Shown here: piece by piece, positions 41,597-51,423 of the stretch
How positions within the stretch are numbered: the stretch's first letter is position 1
How the letters are laid out: the number at the start of each line of letters is the position of its first letter
From: JAAUTS01 sp034440395
GTDB lineage: Bacteria; Verrucomicrobiota; Verrucomicrobiia; Methylacidiphilales; JAAUTS01
NCBI GenBank assembly: GCA_034440395.1
Contig: JAWXBW010000013.1
Coordinates: 1-64,000, forward strand
Direction: 5' to 3'
DNA: 64,000 bases
Notes under the pieces: model-generated
Databases searched by the model: none
The model's input: the letters and a program-made list of their open reading frames with translations, nothing else
What the model was told of the DNA's origin: nothing
Program-made: the position numbers and the translations under genes

Positions 41597-42094
41597 ATGT
41601 CACGATTCCCGGACCGATTCGATCTTCTCGTGCGCAAGGTGCGCGAGGGGGATTTTACCCCAGATCGTCAGATCGACTTTCTGCTAGCCGCTTTTTTTAC
41701 CTTGAAGGAAGCTCATCTTATCAATGCTGCCGATGAAGTTTCGCCACTCCCGACTTTTTTAGAGCTTGATGAAGCAGTGCTTATGCCTGTCTTTACCTCT
41801 GCCGATCAAGCCGACACCTACACCTCCGAGCGGGGGCAGCGAGGGGATCATGACGACTTATGTTTAATTTCAATGCCGCCTGCCATTGTCCTAGACTATG
41901 CGGAATCCTTTATAAGCTATGGCTGCAAAGACTGGTTTATTAACCCAGGGCCTTTCGGCTTCATCATTAGCCTGCAAGAAGCGCAAGCTTATCAGCAGCA
42001 GAAAAATAAAGTAGGTCAACGCCCAGACATCGGCTTTTGGATTCCGAATCTTACGTCCCAAGAAGAAGCGTTTTGGGAAGATAACGGGCTTTGA
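41597..42094 (+). CDS. SseB N-terminal-domain-like protein
   Basis: 165 residues. The core (PTFLELDEAVLMPVFTSADQ, AIVLDYAE, WFINPGPFGFIISLQE) matches the SseB N-terminal fold, named after an E. coli protein whose overproduction alters serine sensitivity; no biochemical role is known. It is followed 9 bp on by uvrA. Confidence 0.65.
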   Translation: MSRFPDRFDLLVRKVREGDFTPDRQIDFLLAAFFTLKEAHLINAADEVSPLPTFLELDEAVLMPVFTSADQADTYTSERGQRGDHDDLCLISMPPAIVLDYAESFISYGCKDWFINPGPFGFIISLQEAQAYQQQKNKVGQRPDIGFWIPNLTSQEEAFWEDNGL

Positions 42095-42103
42095 GTTCCA
42101 CCT

Positions 42104-44965
42104 ATGTCTCAAGAGCCTCAATTCATCCGCATCACAGGCGCAAGGCAACATAATTTAAAAAATATTTCCGTCGCACTGCCGCGCAACCAGCTAGTCGTCA
42201 TCACGGGTCCTTCGGGTTCAGGTAAATCGTCTTTAGCTTTTGATACCTTATTTGCCGAAGGGCAGCGTCGTTACATGCAGAGTTTATCTTCTTATGCACG
42301 TCAGTTTCTGGAACAGATTGAAAAACCCGATGTGGACTTTATCGAAGGCTTGTCTCCGAGCGTCGCCATTGAGCAGCAAAGCTCCAACAGTAACCCACGT
42401 TCGACCATCGCCACGGTGACAGAAATTTATGATTACTTGCGCGTGCTTTACGCTAGTTGTGGACAGCCACATCACCCAGTTTCTGGTAAAATGTTAAGGA
42501 AACGTAGTTTGCAGGAAATAGCAGATCAGGTTGTAGATCAACCCGCATCCGATCGTTTCATGATCTTAGCTCCCATGGTGCAGAAACAAAAAGGCGAGTT
42601 TCGTGACGTGTTAGAAAAATGTCAAAAAGACGGATATCTCCGGGTGCGGATTGATGGTGCCGTGTACACCTTAGATCAGCCAATAAAGTTAGACCCCAAA
42701 AAAGCTCACACTATAGAGGTAGTCGTTGATCGTCTAAAAGCTTCCAGCACTTCGAAAACTCGTGCGGCAGAATCAATCGAGCTCGGCATCAAGGTAGGGG
42801 ATGGATTAATTCGTGTCGTGTGGTTAGGAGTAGAGGATGACGTTGTAGCGGAGTGGGTCATGAGCAATCAAAATTATGATCCAGAAACCGGCTATCATTT
42901 TCCCGTTTTGGAAGCACGCCATTTTTCTTTTAACAGCCCACTAGGAGCCTGCCCTGCCTGTGGTGGCACGGGGACATTACTCCTGCCTGACGCGGATCTC
43001 ATCATCACAGATACTGAAATGCCTTTAGAAGAAATGCCGTTTGGGCCGTGGCGCCGTGCTCCAAAGCGTATGGCAGGCTACTATAAAAATTACCTACAAG
43101 ATTTAGCGGATCATGCTGGTGTTTCCATGCGGTCAACGTGGAAGGAACTACCGACTTCATTCCATAAGCTTATTATGGAAGGGTCTGCTGGTCAGGACAT
43201 ACTTTTTAATTCATTAAAAGCTGGAACTAAAGTAAAACAATCTAAGCCTTTTGAAGGGCTACTGCATTTCGTGCAGAATCTTTATGATGCCAGTGACAGT
43301 CCTTTGACACGGCACCGTATGGCAGCCTTTATGAGTAAAAGCACTTGTCCTGTTTGTCAGGGTAAACGTTTAAAGAAAGAGGTTCTTGCGGTTACTTTAG
43401 GCAGTAAGGAAGATGGTGCGGCACCGAATATTGATGACTTTTGTCGCTGGACGGTTGATGAAGCATTGGCTTTTTTAGATGCTAAAAAATGGTCGGCTGA
43501 AGAAACTCCTATCGTAAAGGAGTTAATTGCAGAGATTTGCGCACGGTTAAAATTCATGCAAGAAGTGGGTTTGGGTTATCTGACTTTAAATCGTGAGGCT
43601 GGCACACTTTCTGGCGGGGAGAGTCAACGCATACGACTGGCTACGCAAATTGGATCAGGGTTGAGTGGAGTGCTCTATGTTTTAGATGAGCCGAGCATAG
43701 GTTTGCATCAACGTGACAATGAGAGACTCATCACTACCCTAGAACGTTTACGTGATATGGGAAATTCTGTCGTAGTGGTGGAACATGATGAGGACACCAT
43801 GCGGCGTGCTGATTATGTCGTGGACATGGGGCCTGCGGCGGGAGTGAGAGGCGGGGAGATCGTGGCGGAGGGAACTCTTCAAGAATTATTAGATCACCCG
43901 AAATCGCTGACCGGCCGTTATCTTTCAGAAAGGCTTAAGATTGATGTGCCGCGTCGCAGGCATGCCCCTAAGAATGAGTGGCTAAGCGTGGTGGGCGCTC
44001 GGGAGAATAATCTTAAAAATGTGACCGCACGTTTTCCTATAGGTTGTTTCACGTGTGTGACGGGCGTAAGTGGTTCAGGAAAAAGCACCTTAGTTAGTGA
44101 TGTTCTGAGCCGCGCGCTGTTCCGGAGTTTTTATCAAGCGAAAGAACGTCCTGGTCTGCACGATCGAATCGAGGGTTTGGAACATTTAGATAAAGTGGTG
44201 ACGATTGATCAAAGTGCTATCGGACGCACACCGCGTTCTAATCCAGCCACGTATGTCGGAGCCTTTGATGCTATCCGTGATCTTTATGCGCAACTGCCTG
44301 CCTCGCGTATACGTGGGTATGCCAAGGGACGTTTTAGTTTTAATGTGCCGGGGGGACGTTGTGAGCATTGCGAGGGCGATGGTTATAAGAAAATCGAGAT
44401 GCATTTTTTGCCTGATGTGTATGTGCCTTGTGAGGTTTGCAAAGGTCAGCGTTTCAACCGGGAGACTTTAGAGGTAACTTTTAAAAGTAAAAATATTGCG
44501 GATATTTTAGCTTTGACGGTGCATGAAGCGCTGGATTTATTTCAAAGTATTCCCGCTATTTTCGGAAAACTCGAACCCTTAGCTCAAGTGGGCTTAGGGT
44601 ATCTTACTCTAGGCCAGTCGGCTACCACGCTATCGGGCGGGGAGGCGCAGAGAGTCAAGTTGGCGGCGGAGTTAACAAAAAAGGCAACAGGTCGGACTTG
44701 TTACATTATGGATGAGCCTACGACAGGGCTGCATTTTGTGGATATTGAGGAATTGCTACGGGTGCTTTTTAAATTACGGGACCAGGGTAATACAATCATC
44801 GTGATTGAACATCATCTAGACGTGATTAAGTCTGCAGACTATGTCATAGACATAGGGCCAGAGGGCGGAGAAAAGGGGGGGCAGATCGTGACGTGCGGAA
44901 CGCCAGAGGCCGTGGCGCAATTTGAAGGTAGTCATACAGGTCGGTTTTTGCTAAGAAAGTTATGA
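42104..44965 (+). CDS. uvrA: Excinuclease ABC subunit A
   Basis: 953 residues, the damage-recognition ATPase of nucleotide excision repair. Two ABC modules: GPSGSGKSSLAFDT (33-46) with signature LSGGESQRIRLATQIG, and GVSGSGKSTLVSD with LSGGEAQRVKLAAEL. Zinc modules CPACGGTG, CPVCQGKRL and CEHCEGDG..CEVCKGQRF are complete. Starts 9 bp after the SseB-like gene and ends 7 bp before a TPR gene, an apparent operon. Confidence 0.97.
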   Translation: MSQEPQFIRITGARQHNLKNISVALPRNQLVVITGPSGSGKSSLAFDTLFAEGQRRYMQSLSSYARQFLEQIEKPDVDFIEGLSPSVAIEQQSSNSNPRSTIATVTEIYDYLRVLYASCGQPHHPVSGKMLRKRSLQEIADQVVDQPASDRFMILAPMVQKQKGEFRDVLEKCQKDGYLRVRIDGAVYTLDQPIKLDPKKAHTIEVVVDRLKASSTSKTRAAESIELGIKVGDGLIRVVWLGVEDDVVAEWVMSNQNYDPETGYHFPVLEARHFSFNSPLGACPACGGTGTLLLPDADLIITDTEMPLEEMPFGPWRRAPKRMAGYYKNYLQDLADHAGVSMRSTWKELPTSFHKLIMEGSAGQDILFNSLKAGTKVKQSKPFEGLLHFVQNLYDASDSPLTRHRMAAFMSKSTCPVCQGKRLKKEVLAVTLGSKEDGAAPNIDDFCRWTVDEALAFLDAKKWSAEETPIVKELIAEICARLKFMQEVGLGYLTLNREAGTLSGGESQRIRLATQIGSGLSGVLYVLDEPSIGLHQRDNERLITTLERLRDMGNSVVVVEHDEDTMRRADYVVDMGPAAGVRGGEIVAEGTLQELLDHPKSLTGRYLSERLKIDVPRRRHAPKNEWLSVVGARENNLKNVTARFPIGCFTCVTGVSGSGKSTLVSDVLSRALFRSFYQAKERPGLHDRIEGLEHLDKVVTIDQSAIGRTPRSNPATYVGAFDAIRDLYAQLPASRIRGYAKGRFSFNVPGGRCEHCEGDGYKKIEMHFLPDVYVPCEVCKGQRFNRETLEVTFKSKNIADILALTVHEALDLFQSIPAIFGKLEPLAQVGLGYLTLGQSATTLSGGEAQRVKLAAELTKKATGRTCYIMDEPTTGLHFVDIEELLRVLFKLRDQGNTIIVIEHHLDVIKSADYVIDIGPEGGEKGGQIVTCGTPEAVAQFEGSHTGRFLLRKL

Positions 44966-44972
44966 ACGCACG

Positions 44973-47540
44973 ATGGGAAAAATATTGCCACCACTAGGCC
45001 TGCCAACAAATGGCGTCCGATTGCTCCGGACCGTTAGTCTTAGTTGTGTCTTGAGTTTATCCTTTCTCGGAAGTATTTCTGCTAAACCTAGTTCTGCGGA
45101 GAGACGAGTTTTCACTGTTGCTCAGAAAGCTTTTGAGGACACTCAGTATGATGTTGCGGCGCTGAAGTTGCAGGAATTCCAGAAAACGTTTCCTAAAAGT
45201 GAATTAAAATCAGAGGCTCAGATGTTGTTAGGTCAGAGTTATTTTTTTCAGGATGCTTTAGATAAAGCTCTAGAGATTTTTCAGAATCCACCGACAACGG
45301 CGAGTAATGAACAAAAAAGTGATTTTTCTTTTTGGAAGGCAGAGACCTTACATCGACAAAAAAAATGGGATGCCGCCGTGGAGGCCTATCAAGCTTTATC
45401 CAAAGACTTCCCAGAGAGTCTTCGCCTTAAGACACTACCTTTGAATCTAAGCGAAGCTTTATTGAGTGCGGGTAAGTCACAGGAATCGGTGGAGGTTTTA
45501 GCCCCTTTACTCGCTTTAAAAACTACGGATAAAGAGCGCCATCCCGCTGTGTTACAGCAGGCTCGTATTCTGACAACACTCGGCCAGTTCGCAGATGCGG
45601 ACGCCCTCTTAGTTATGTTGCTGAAGGAAAAGTTGGATCGTGGTGTTCTGTATCAAGCCGCCTACCTTTCTGGAGAAATTAATTTACAATTAAAGAAATG
45701 GGTTGAGGCCAAGGCGAGCTTTCGCAGACTGACAGAGGACAGTCGAGCCTACCCAGAAAGTCTGGTGGCGCAGTCTTGGTTAGGGATCGGCGCTGCAGAA
45801 GAAGCTGAACAAAAATGGGCGCCAGCTACGAATGCCTATGAAAAGGCTTTAGAGTTTTCCAATACGACGGCTTTATTTGAACGTTCCGTGGTTCGTTACT
45901 TAAGCACCCACGCTAAGGCGGATACCTTAGCTAAGGGAACGCTGAAGGTAAGGCAATTGGCTCGGGAGCGAAAGGATGCAGGAGCGATCGGATTTTATGC
46001 TATCGGAAAATTTTATTTTGAAGCAAAAAATTTTGATGCGGCTATTTCCGAATTAGACAATTTTATTAATAACAATCCTGATTCCCCTTGGGTTACAGCA
46101 TCGAAATTATTGATCGCAAATTGTTTGTATGAGAAAAAAGAGGTCACAGCTGCGACGACGAATCTTAAAGCATTAATAGATGAAAAGAAAGATAAGGACA
46201 TTGTTTTCCAAGCGCGTTTACGCCTAGCAGAAATCTTGTATGAGCAAGGGGATTACAAAGAGGCATCTGATTATTTTCTTGCCGCAGCTCAGTCCGATGT
46301 GGCTAGTAACCCTATCTTTGAAGGCGCTTATTTTCGTGGATTAATCTCGCTCGCTAAGGCGGGAAATTTAGATGACTTTATTAAACAATTAAGTGTGTTT
46401 ACGACGAAGTATCCTGCAAGTTTTAAAAAGAATGACTTATTGTTAGAACAGGCCGTCCTGTTGGAGGCAAGGGGTAAGAGCGAGGAAGCGCGTAAGCTTT
46501 ATGAGACTGTAGTGACGGCAAATGCGGCTGGGAGTAAGCCTGAGGCGCTCTTGCGCTTAGGTAGGTCTTTTTATGAGGCGGCGGATTATGCGAAGGCAAT
46601 TGATTCGTTTTATCAGTTAGAGAAAAGTTTCCCCAGCTATGCGTCCTTAGACCAAGTGGTTTATTTGCGGATCATGGCTCAAGTGGAGAGTGGCCTTATC
46701 AAAGGGCTAGATGCGCGGACTGAGTATGAGAGTTTCATCACACGTTTCCCTGAATCTTCTGAAATTCCCATGATGTCCTTTAAGCTGGCCGAGTCCTACT
46801 CCCAAGACGGCAATTTCTTCGAGGCACAGAAACGCTTTGAGAAAGTCGCGGCTGATTTCCCTAAGGCTAAAGGTTTTTTGGCAGACTTTGCTCTCTACCG
46901 TGCTGGACTTAGTTCTATGGCGCAGGCTGAGTATAAAAATGCCGTAATCATTTTCGAAAAAATAGTAAACGATTCACCCGCTAAAACCGCTTCGCGTCTA
47001 GCACAGATACGTTGTTACATGGCACGGAATAACTATGTTGATGCGATCAGGATTTGTGATTCTGTTATTTTGAATCATAAAGAAGATGAGGACTGGGCTG
47101 AGGCTTCTATCCGTAAGGCAAATTGTCTTTACACGCTGGCGGCTCAGGATGAAAAAAATTATCCTCTGGCTTTAGAGATTACTTCAAAAATTTTAGTTTC
47201 GAAGAATGTCAGTATCCACCGACGTAATGAGGCTGGACATTTAAAAGGTGCTATTTTGCAAAAACTAGGCCGATCAACCGAAGCGATGGAGGCTTATTTA
47301 GATGTGGTCTATGCTCAAGCACTGCCTTCTGAGGTAACGGGAATTGAGCCGCATCCAGAGTTTTATTGGCTGATTAAATCTGGCCTAGCGGCGGCTACGA
47401 TGCGGGAAGATAAGGGAGATGTGCGGGGAGCCGTAGAAATTTACAGAATTTTAGAGCGCTTAGGAGATCCGAATCGAGAGGAATTTCGGCGCAAGATCGA
47501 GGCCTTAAAATCTAAGAACTTTCTTTACGAAGAATCCTAA
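44973..47540 (+). CDS. Large secreted TPR protein
   Basis: 855 residues with a hydrophobic signal segment (about 18-38) and then repeated TPR-like helix pairs throughout (for example AQKAFEDTQYDVAALKLQEF, and AEILYEQGDYKEASDYF). The N-terminal block resembles BamD/YbgF-type TPR proteins of the envelope. No enzyme motif. Probably an outer-membrane or periplasmic scaffold. Seven bp downstream of uvrA, probably by co-transcription only. Confidence 0.75.
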   Translation: MGKILPPLGLPTNGVRLLRTVSLSCVLSLSFLGSISAKPSSAERRVFTVAQKAFEDTQYDVAALKLQEFQKTFPKSELKSEAQMLLGQSYFFQDALDKALEIFQNPPTTASNEQKSDFSFWKAETLHRQKKWDAAVEAYQALSKDFPESLRLKTLPLNLSEALLSAGKSQESVEVLAPLLALKTTDKERHPAVLQQARILTTLGQFADADALLVMLLKEKLDRGVLYQAAYLSGEINLQLKKWVEAKASFRRLTEDSRAYPESLVAQSWLGIGAAEEAEQKWAPATNAYEKALEFSNTTALFERSVVRYLSTHAKADTLAKGTLKVRQLARERKDAGAIGFYAIGKFYFEAKNFDAAISELDNFINNNPDSPWVTASKLLIANCLYEKKEVTAATTNLKALIDEKKDKDIVFQARLRLAEILYEQGDYKEASDYFLAAAQSDVASNPIFEGAYFRGLISLAKAGNLDDFIKQLSVFTTKYPASFKKNDLLLEQAVLLEARGKSEEARKLYETVVTANAAGSKPEALLRLGRSFYEAADYAKAIDSFYQLEKSFPSYASLDQVVYLRIMAQVESGLIKGLDARTEYESFITRFPESSEIPMMSFKLAESYSQDGNFFEAQKRFEKVAADFPKAKGFLADFALYRAGLSSMAQAEYKNAVIIFEKIVNDSPAKTASRLAQIRCYMARNNYVDAIRICDSVILNHKEDEDWAEASIRKANCLYTLAAQDEKNYPLALEITSKILVSKNVSIHRRNEAGHLKGAILQKLGRSTEAMEAYLDVVYAQALPSEVTGIEPHPEFYWLIKSGLAAATMREDKGDVRGAVEIYRILERLGDPNREEFRRKIEALKSKNFLYEES

Positions 47541-47664
47541 CATCCTGATTAATAGTAGGTTGTGTTTTTTTGGAAATTATATTTTTATTAAGCCAGAACT
47601 CCAAATCAGGCGTATGGTGAGAAATTTCGCCGTTATTGTCAGTATCGAACTAAAGGCGATCTCA

Positions 47665-47692
47665 TTGACTTGCCGAAGAGCTCTTTTATAGT
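47665..47692 (+). promoter_or_regulatory. Putative promoter of the STAS-phosphatase-grpE-dnaJ series
   Basis: TTGACT (47665-47670), 16-bp spacer, TATAGT (47687-47692). A GTG at 47699 lies 6 nt after the -10 box. No CIRCE-type inverted repeat is seen in the preceding intergenic region. Confidence 0.55.
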
Positions 47693-47698
47693 GTGTTT

Positions 47699-48208
47699 GT
47701 GGAAGATTCATCGATCCTGGTTAAACGGGAAGGGCAAAAAGGTATTGTCCGGGTGGTTGGGAAAGGTTCCTTTAAGAACGCCCAAAACCTTAAAAAATAT
47801 ATTGAGAGAGCATCACTGGAAGGTGTGCAGGACTTCGTCTTGGACTTGCAAGACTGCGTGCACATGGACAGTACGTTTATGGGCGTGATGGCTGGTATGG
47901 GAGCGGAGAGGCGCCGCATGAAGTTATCTGCTCCTGAGGTCGTTAACACGAATTCCCGTAATCTTGAACTTTTAGAGACTCTTGGGTTGGACCGAATTTT
48001 AACCCTCGTCGCAAGTTCAGATTCTAGCAGTCTAACAGATTTTAACGCAGTCGTTGCGCAGGAAGCGCAAACAAAAGTGGAAGTAGCAGAGACGATGCTT
48101 GAAGCGCACCAGAATCTAATCGACCTTGATGCGCATAATGCGGCAAAATTTCAGGACGTAATGGTTTATCTGAAAGACAAGCTTGGAGTACACACAGCCG
48201 CATCTTAG
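47699..48208 (+). CDS. STAS-domain anti-sigma-factor antagonist
   Basis: About 169 residues. The STAS fold runs to about residue 105: ILVKREGQKGIVRVVG, FVLDLQDCVHMDSTFMGVM with the phosphorylatable Ser in MDST, and LETLGLDRIL. A C-terminal helical tail of about 60 residues is extra. In partner switching such proteins bind an RsbW-type kinase and are dephosphorylated by an RsbU-type enzyme, which is the next gene. I start at GTG 47699; GTG 47693 directly abuts the -10 box. Confidence 0.85.
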   Translation: MEDSSILVKREGQKGIVRVVGKGSFKNAQNLKKYIERASLEGVQDFVLDLQDCVHMDSTFMGVMAGMGAERRRMKLSAPEVVNTNSRNLELLETLGLDRILTLVASSDSSSLTDFNAVVAQEAQTKVEVAETMLEAHQNLIDLDAHNAAKFQDVMVYLKDKLGVHTAAS

Positions 48209-48234
48209 CGATTGTATTTCGCTTTTTACTTTGC

Positions 48235-49668
48235 ATGAATATTTTTTTTCTAGCTCTTATCGGGCTAACTATTTACCTGTCATGGCGCCTGAACCGTTTA
48301 CAAGAGGAAAAAGCAGAACAGGCGGCAAACTCCGCTAAGTTGCAAGAAGAGAAGAAGGTGGTCTTTGATTTATTGCACGATCTAGGGGAAGCGTTTGCGG
48401 AAGAAATCGACCGGCACCAGTTACTTAATATTATTTTAGAATCAAGTTTACGTGTCACAGGCGCACGTAGTGGTGTTGTTTATCTCGTTAATTCGCAACG
48501 AACTCAAATCAGTGCAGAAGCTGTCAGTGGGATGTTTCCCCCGCCCGTATCGTTACCACCAGAAGCCGAAAGTAAGGTCGTCACCCGAGAGGAATACCTA
48601 GAAACGGTTTTACGTAACGAGGTAATTAAGTTGGATTCCCCATCCATCCTTATAGAAGCCTTAAATAGCGAGGAAGGCTTTCTAGTAGCTGATGCGAAAG
48701 ACGATATCCGCTTTCCTAAATTTCATGAAAGCTCTTTGCGAGTTCAGACGTTCATCGCCGTGCCTTTGCGTTATCGTGAGGAAAAGCTGGGGATCCTAGC
48801 ATTAGCTAATCGCTTAGACGATGGTGCTTTCGGCGAGTCTGATTACGAAATAGTGCGCTCTATCGCTTTTCAAGCATCTTTCTCACTTTATAATGCTAAC
48901 GTCTTCAGCCAGCTAGCGGAGAAACAGCGCCTTGATCGAGATTTAGAAACAGCGCGGGAGATTCAACGTATTCTTTTACCTGACAAATGTCCCATCATCG
49001 AGGGCTATGAAATAGCAGCATTGAACATTCCCGCCCAACACGTCAGCGGAGACTATTACGATTTCGTGGAAGTGGACGAGCATCGTCTAGGCATTGCCAT
49101 TGCAGATGTCTCGGGTAAGGGCGTCCCCGCTTCGCTTATTATGGCCATGTGCCGCACCGTGCTGCGCACCCAAGCACCAGGCCGCAGCTCAGCGGCTGAT
49201 GTTCTTCGTCAAGTCAACCGCATCCTTTACCCTGACATTCGAGAAGATATGTTTATCACGATGGCGTATGCCGTCTTAGATTTTAAACACAACACGATCA
49301 CCCTTGCTAAGGCCGGCCATGATGCTCCGATGTTTTATCAAGGTGCAGACACCTTGATCCAAAGCTTACAAACTCCAGGTATTGCTCTTGGGATCGACGG
49401 GGGTGAGGTTTTTGATGCCGTCGTGGAGGATTTAGTTATTCCCTTCCAATCCGAAGACACTTTGTTACTTTATACCGATGGGGTTAATGAAGCTGTGGAC
49501 GCAGAGGAACAAGAATTCGGGAAAGAACAAATTAAAAATGCCTTAAAGCTGTGCGCGTCAGGTGGTGCCGCTTACCTTATTCAAAATATTGTGGAACGAG
49601 TTACTCGTTTTAGAGGAGATCAACCACAAAACGACGACATCACCCTAGTAACTATCAAGAAAAAATGA
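48235..49668 (+). CDS. GAF and PP2C (RsbU/SpoIIE-type) phosphatase
   Basis: 477 residues: one N-terminal span (2-20), a short coiled coil, a GAF sensor at about 45-215, a second helix and a PP2C domain from about 240 (VSGDYYDFVEVDEHRLGIAIADVSGKGVPASL, LAKAGHDAPM, LLYTDGVNEA). Metal-binding Asp residues are present. It probably dephosphorylates the STAS protein encoded 27 bp upstream. Its stop overlaps the grpE ATG (ATGA). The RsbW kinase is not in the window. Confidence 0.9.
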   Translation: MNIFFLALIGLTIYLSWRLNRLQEEKAEQAANSAKLQEEKKVVFDLLHDLGEAFAEEIDRHQLLNIILESSLRVTGARSGVVYLVNSQRTQISAEAVSGMFPPPVSLPPEAESKVVTREEYLETVLRNEVIKLDSPSILIEALNSEEGFLVADAKDDIRFPKFHESSLRVQTFIAVPLRYREEKLGILALANRLDDGAFGESDYEIVRSIAFQASFSLYNANVFSQLAEKQRLDRDLETAREIQRILLPDKCPIIEGYEIAALNIPAQHVSGDYYDFVEVDEHRLGIAIADVSGKGVPASLIMAMCRTVLRTQAPGRSSAADVLRQVNRILYPDIREDMFITMAYAVLDFKHNTITLAKAGHDAPMFYQGADTLIQSLQTPGIALGIDGGEVFDAVVEDLVIPFQSEDTLLLYTDGVNEAVDAEEQEFGKEQIKNALKLCASGGAAYLIQNIVERVTRFRGDQPQNDDITLVTIKKK

Positions 49669-50192
49669 AAAATAGCCCTAAAGAAGAAATCCCCAACGTC
49701 CCAGTTGACCTCGTCGAGGAAACTCCGGCTCCTGAAACCAAGCCGACGCCTGAGATGCAAGTCACCCAACTCCAAGAAAAGCTTTTACGCGTTCAAGCTG
49801 ATTTTGATAATTACCGCAAACGTATCACTAAGGAAAAAGAAGACTCTATTCGCTACAGTAATGAGAATCTCTTGATGGAATTACTCCCCGTGGTAGATAA
49901 TTTTGAACTGGGTCTGGTGGCGGCGGAAACGGCTACGGATCCGAAATCTATCGCTATGGGAATGCAAATGGTGAAGTCACAACTTAAGCGTTTTCTGGAA
50001 GACTGTGGGGTGCAAGAAATTAATGCTATCGGTTCTATGTTTGACCCGCACCTGCACGAGGCTGTTTCACAAGAAGTATCTTCTAGCGTTCCAGACGGCT
50101 CCATCCTATCCCAAAGCCGTAAGGGTTATAAGTTACGGGATCGATTGCTCAGGCCAGCGGTGGTCGTTGTCGCTCACGTTCCAGCAGCATAA
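49665..50192 (+). CDS. grpE: Nucleotide exchange factor GrpE
   Basis: 175 residues: an acidic lead, a long helix KLLRVQADFDNYRKRITKEK and the beta domain with NAIGSMFDPHLHEAV, GYKLRDRLLRPAVVVVA. Co-chaperone exchanging ADP on DnaK. Its start overlaps the phosphatase stop by four bases, so heat-shock co-chaperone and partner-switch regulator share a transcript. dnaJ follows 35 bp on; dnaK is not in the window. Confidence 0.95.
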   Translation: MKNSPKEEIPNVPVDLVEETPAPETKPTPEMQVTQLQEKLLRVQADFDNYRKRITKEKEDSIRYSNENLLMELLPVVDNFELGLVAAETATDPKSIAMGMQMVKSQLKRFLEDCGVQEINAIGSMFDPHLHEAVSQEVSSSVPDGSILSQSRKGYKLRDRLLRPAVVVVAHVPAA

Positions 50193-50226
50193 ATAGATTT
50201 TTCACTTAACCCTCTCTCCCCCGATT

Positions 50227-51393
50227 ATGAGTTCACGGACTGTCCAACGTTGTTATTACGAAATTCTTTGTGTAACCAAAACCGCTTCGGAAGAAGAAAT
50301 TAAAAAATCTTACCGCAAGCAGGCTATTAAACATCACCCCGATAAAAACCCTGGTGATAAAACGGCGGAAGATAAATTCAAAGAGTTGGGGGAAGCTTAT
50401 GAAATTATTAGCGACCAAGATAAGCGCGCCGCCTACGACCGCTACGGACATCAAGCTTTTAAACAGGGCGGTGCTGGTGCGGGCGGTTTTGGCGGAGGCG
50501 GAGGTTTCCACGATCCCTTTGACGTCTTCCGCGAGGTTTTCGGTTCTGGTGGCGGAGGCTCCTTTGGAGATATTTTTGAGCAAGCTTTCAGTGGCAGTAG
50601 TGGTGGGGCTTCCCGGCAAGGTCGTGGATCCGACTTACGCTATGATTTAGAGATCACGTTAGAAGAAGCGGTGCGCGGTTGTGAAAAAGAAATTTCTTTA
50701 CGTAAGTATGAGGAGTGCGAGGCCTGCTCTGGAACGGGAGCTTCCCCTGGCTCTAAAGTTACAACCTGTCCGACATGCCGTGGAGCTGGGCAAGTGAACG
50801 TGTCGCGCGGATTTTTCTCGATGGCTCAAACGTGTCCAACCTGTCGTGGTAAGGGTGTGATTATTGAGAAACCTTGTGTTAAATGTCATGGAGAAGGCCG
50901 CGTAGAAAAAACTTCTAAAATTAAAATTCGCATACCAGCTGGGGTTGATTCAGGTTCGCGCCTACGCTCGTCAGGTCAGGGAGAAGCAGGCACACGAGGT
51001 GGATCCGCTGGGGATCTGTACATTGTGGTGCATGTAAAGGAACACGCCCTTTTTATTCGCCAAGAATCAGATCTTTATTGTGAAGTTCCCATCAGTTTCG
51101 CTAAAGCTACTTTGGGAGGTGAGATCATGGTTCCTACCTTAGAAGGAAAAGCCTCCATAAAAGTTCCTTCGGGAACTCAGAGTGGTAAGCTTTTCCGTTT
51201 ACGGGGTAAAGGCGTTCCAGACCTACGTGGTAGCCACCACGGAGACTTGAACATTCGTGTCATGGTGGAGGTTCCAACCAAGCTTAATTCTGAGCAAAAA
51301 AAGAAGCTGGAAGAATTTGCTGAACTCTGTGGCGATGAAACGCATCCCGAATCCAATTCTTTTTTTGATAAAGCTAAAGATTTTTTTAAATAA
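50227..51393 (+). CDS. dnaJ: Chaperone protein DnaJ
   Basis: 388 residues. J domain with YRKQAIKHHPDKNPGD (HPD), Gly/Phe-rich linker (about 80-130), four zinc repeats CEACSGTG, CPTCRGAG, CPTCRGKG, CVKCHGEG, and the C-terminal peptide-binding domains to the end. Stimulates the DnaK ATPase. Located directly after grpE in the operon with the partner-switch genes. Confidence 0.96.
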   Translation: MSSRTVQRCYYEILCVTKTASEEEIKKSYRKQAIKHHPDKNPGDKTAEDKFKELGEAYEIISDQDKRAAYDRYGHQAFKQGGAGAGGFGGGGGFHDPFDVFREVFGSGGGGSFGDIFEQAFSGSSGGASRQGRGSDLRYDLEITLEEAVRGCEKEISLRKYEECEACSGTGASPGSKVTTCPTCRGAGQVNVSRGFFSMAQTCPTCRGKGVIIEKPCVKCHGEGRVEKTSKIKIRIPAGVDSGSRLRSSGQGEAGTRGGSAGDLYIVVHVKEHALFIRQESDLYCEVPISFAKATLGGEIMVPTLEGKASIKVPSGTQSGKLFRLRGKGVPDLRGSHHGDLNIRVMVEVPTKLNSEQKKKLEEFAELCGDETHPESNSFFDKAKDFFK

Positions 51394-51423
51394 ATCCGCT
51401 CAACCGATTAACCACACTATTCA

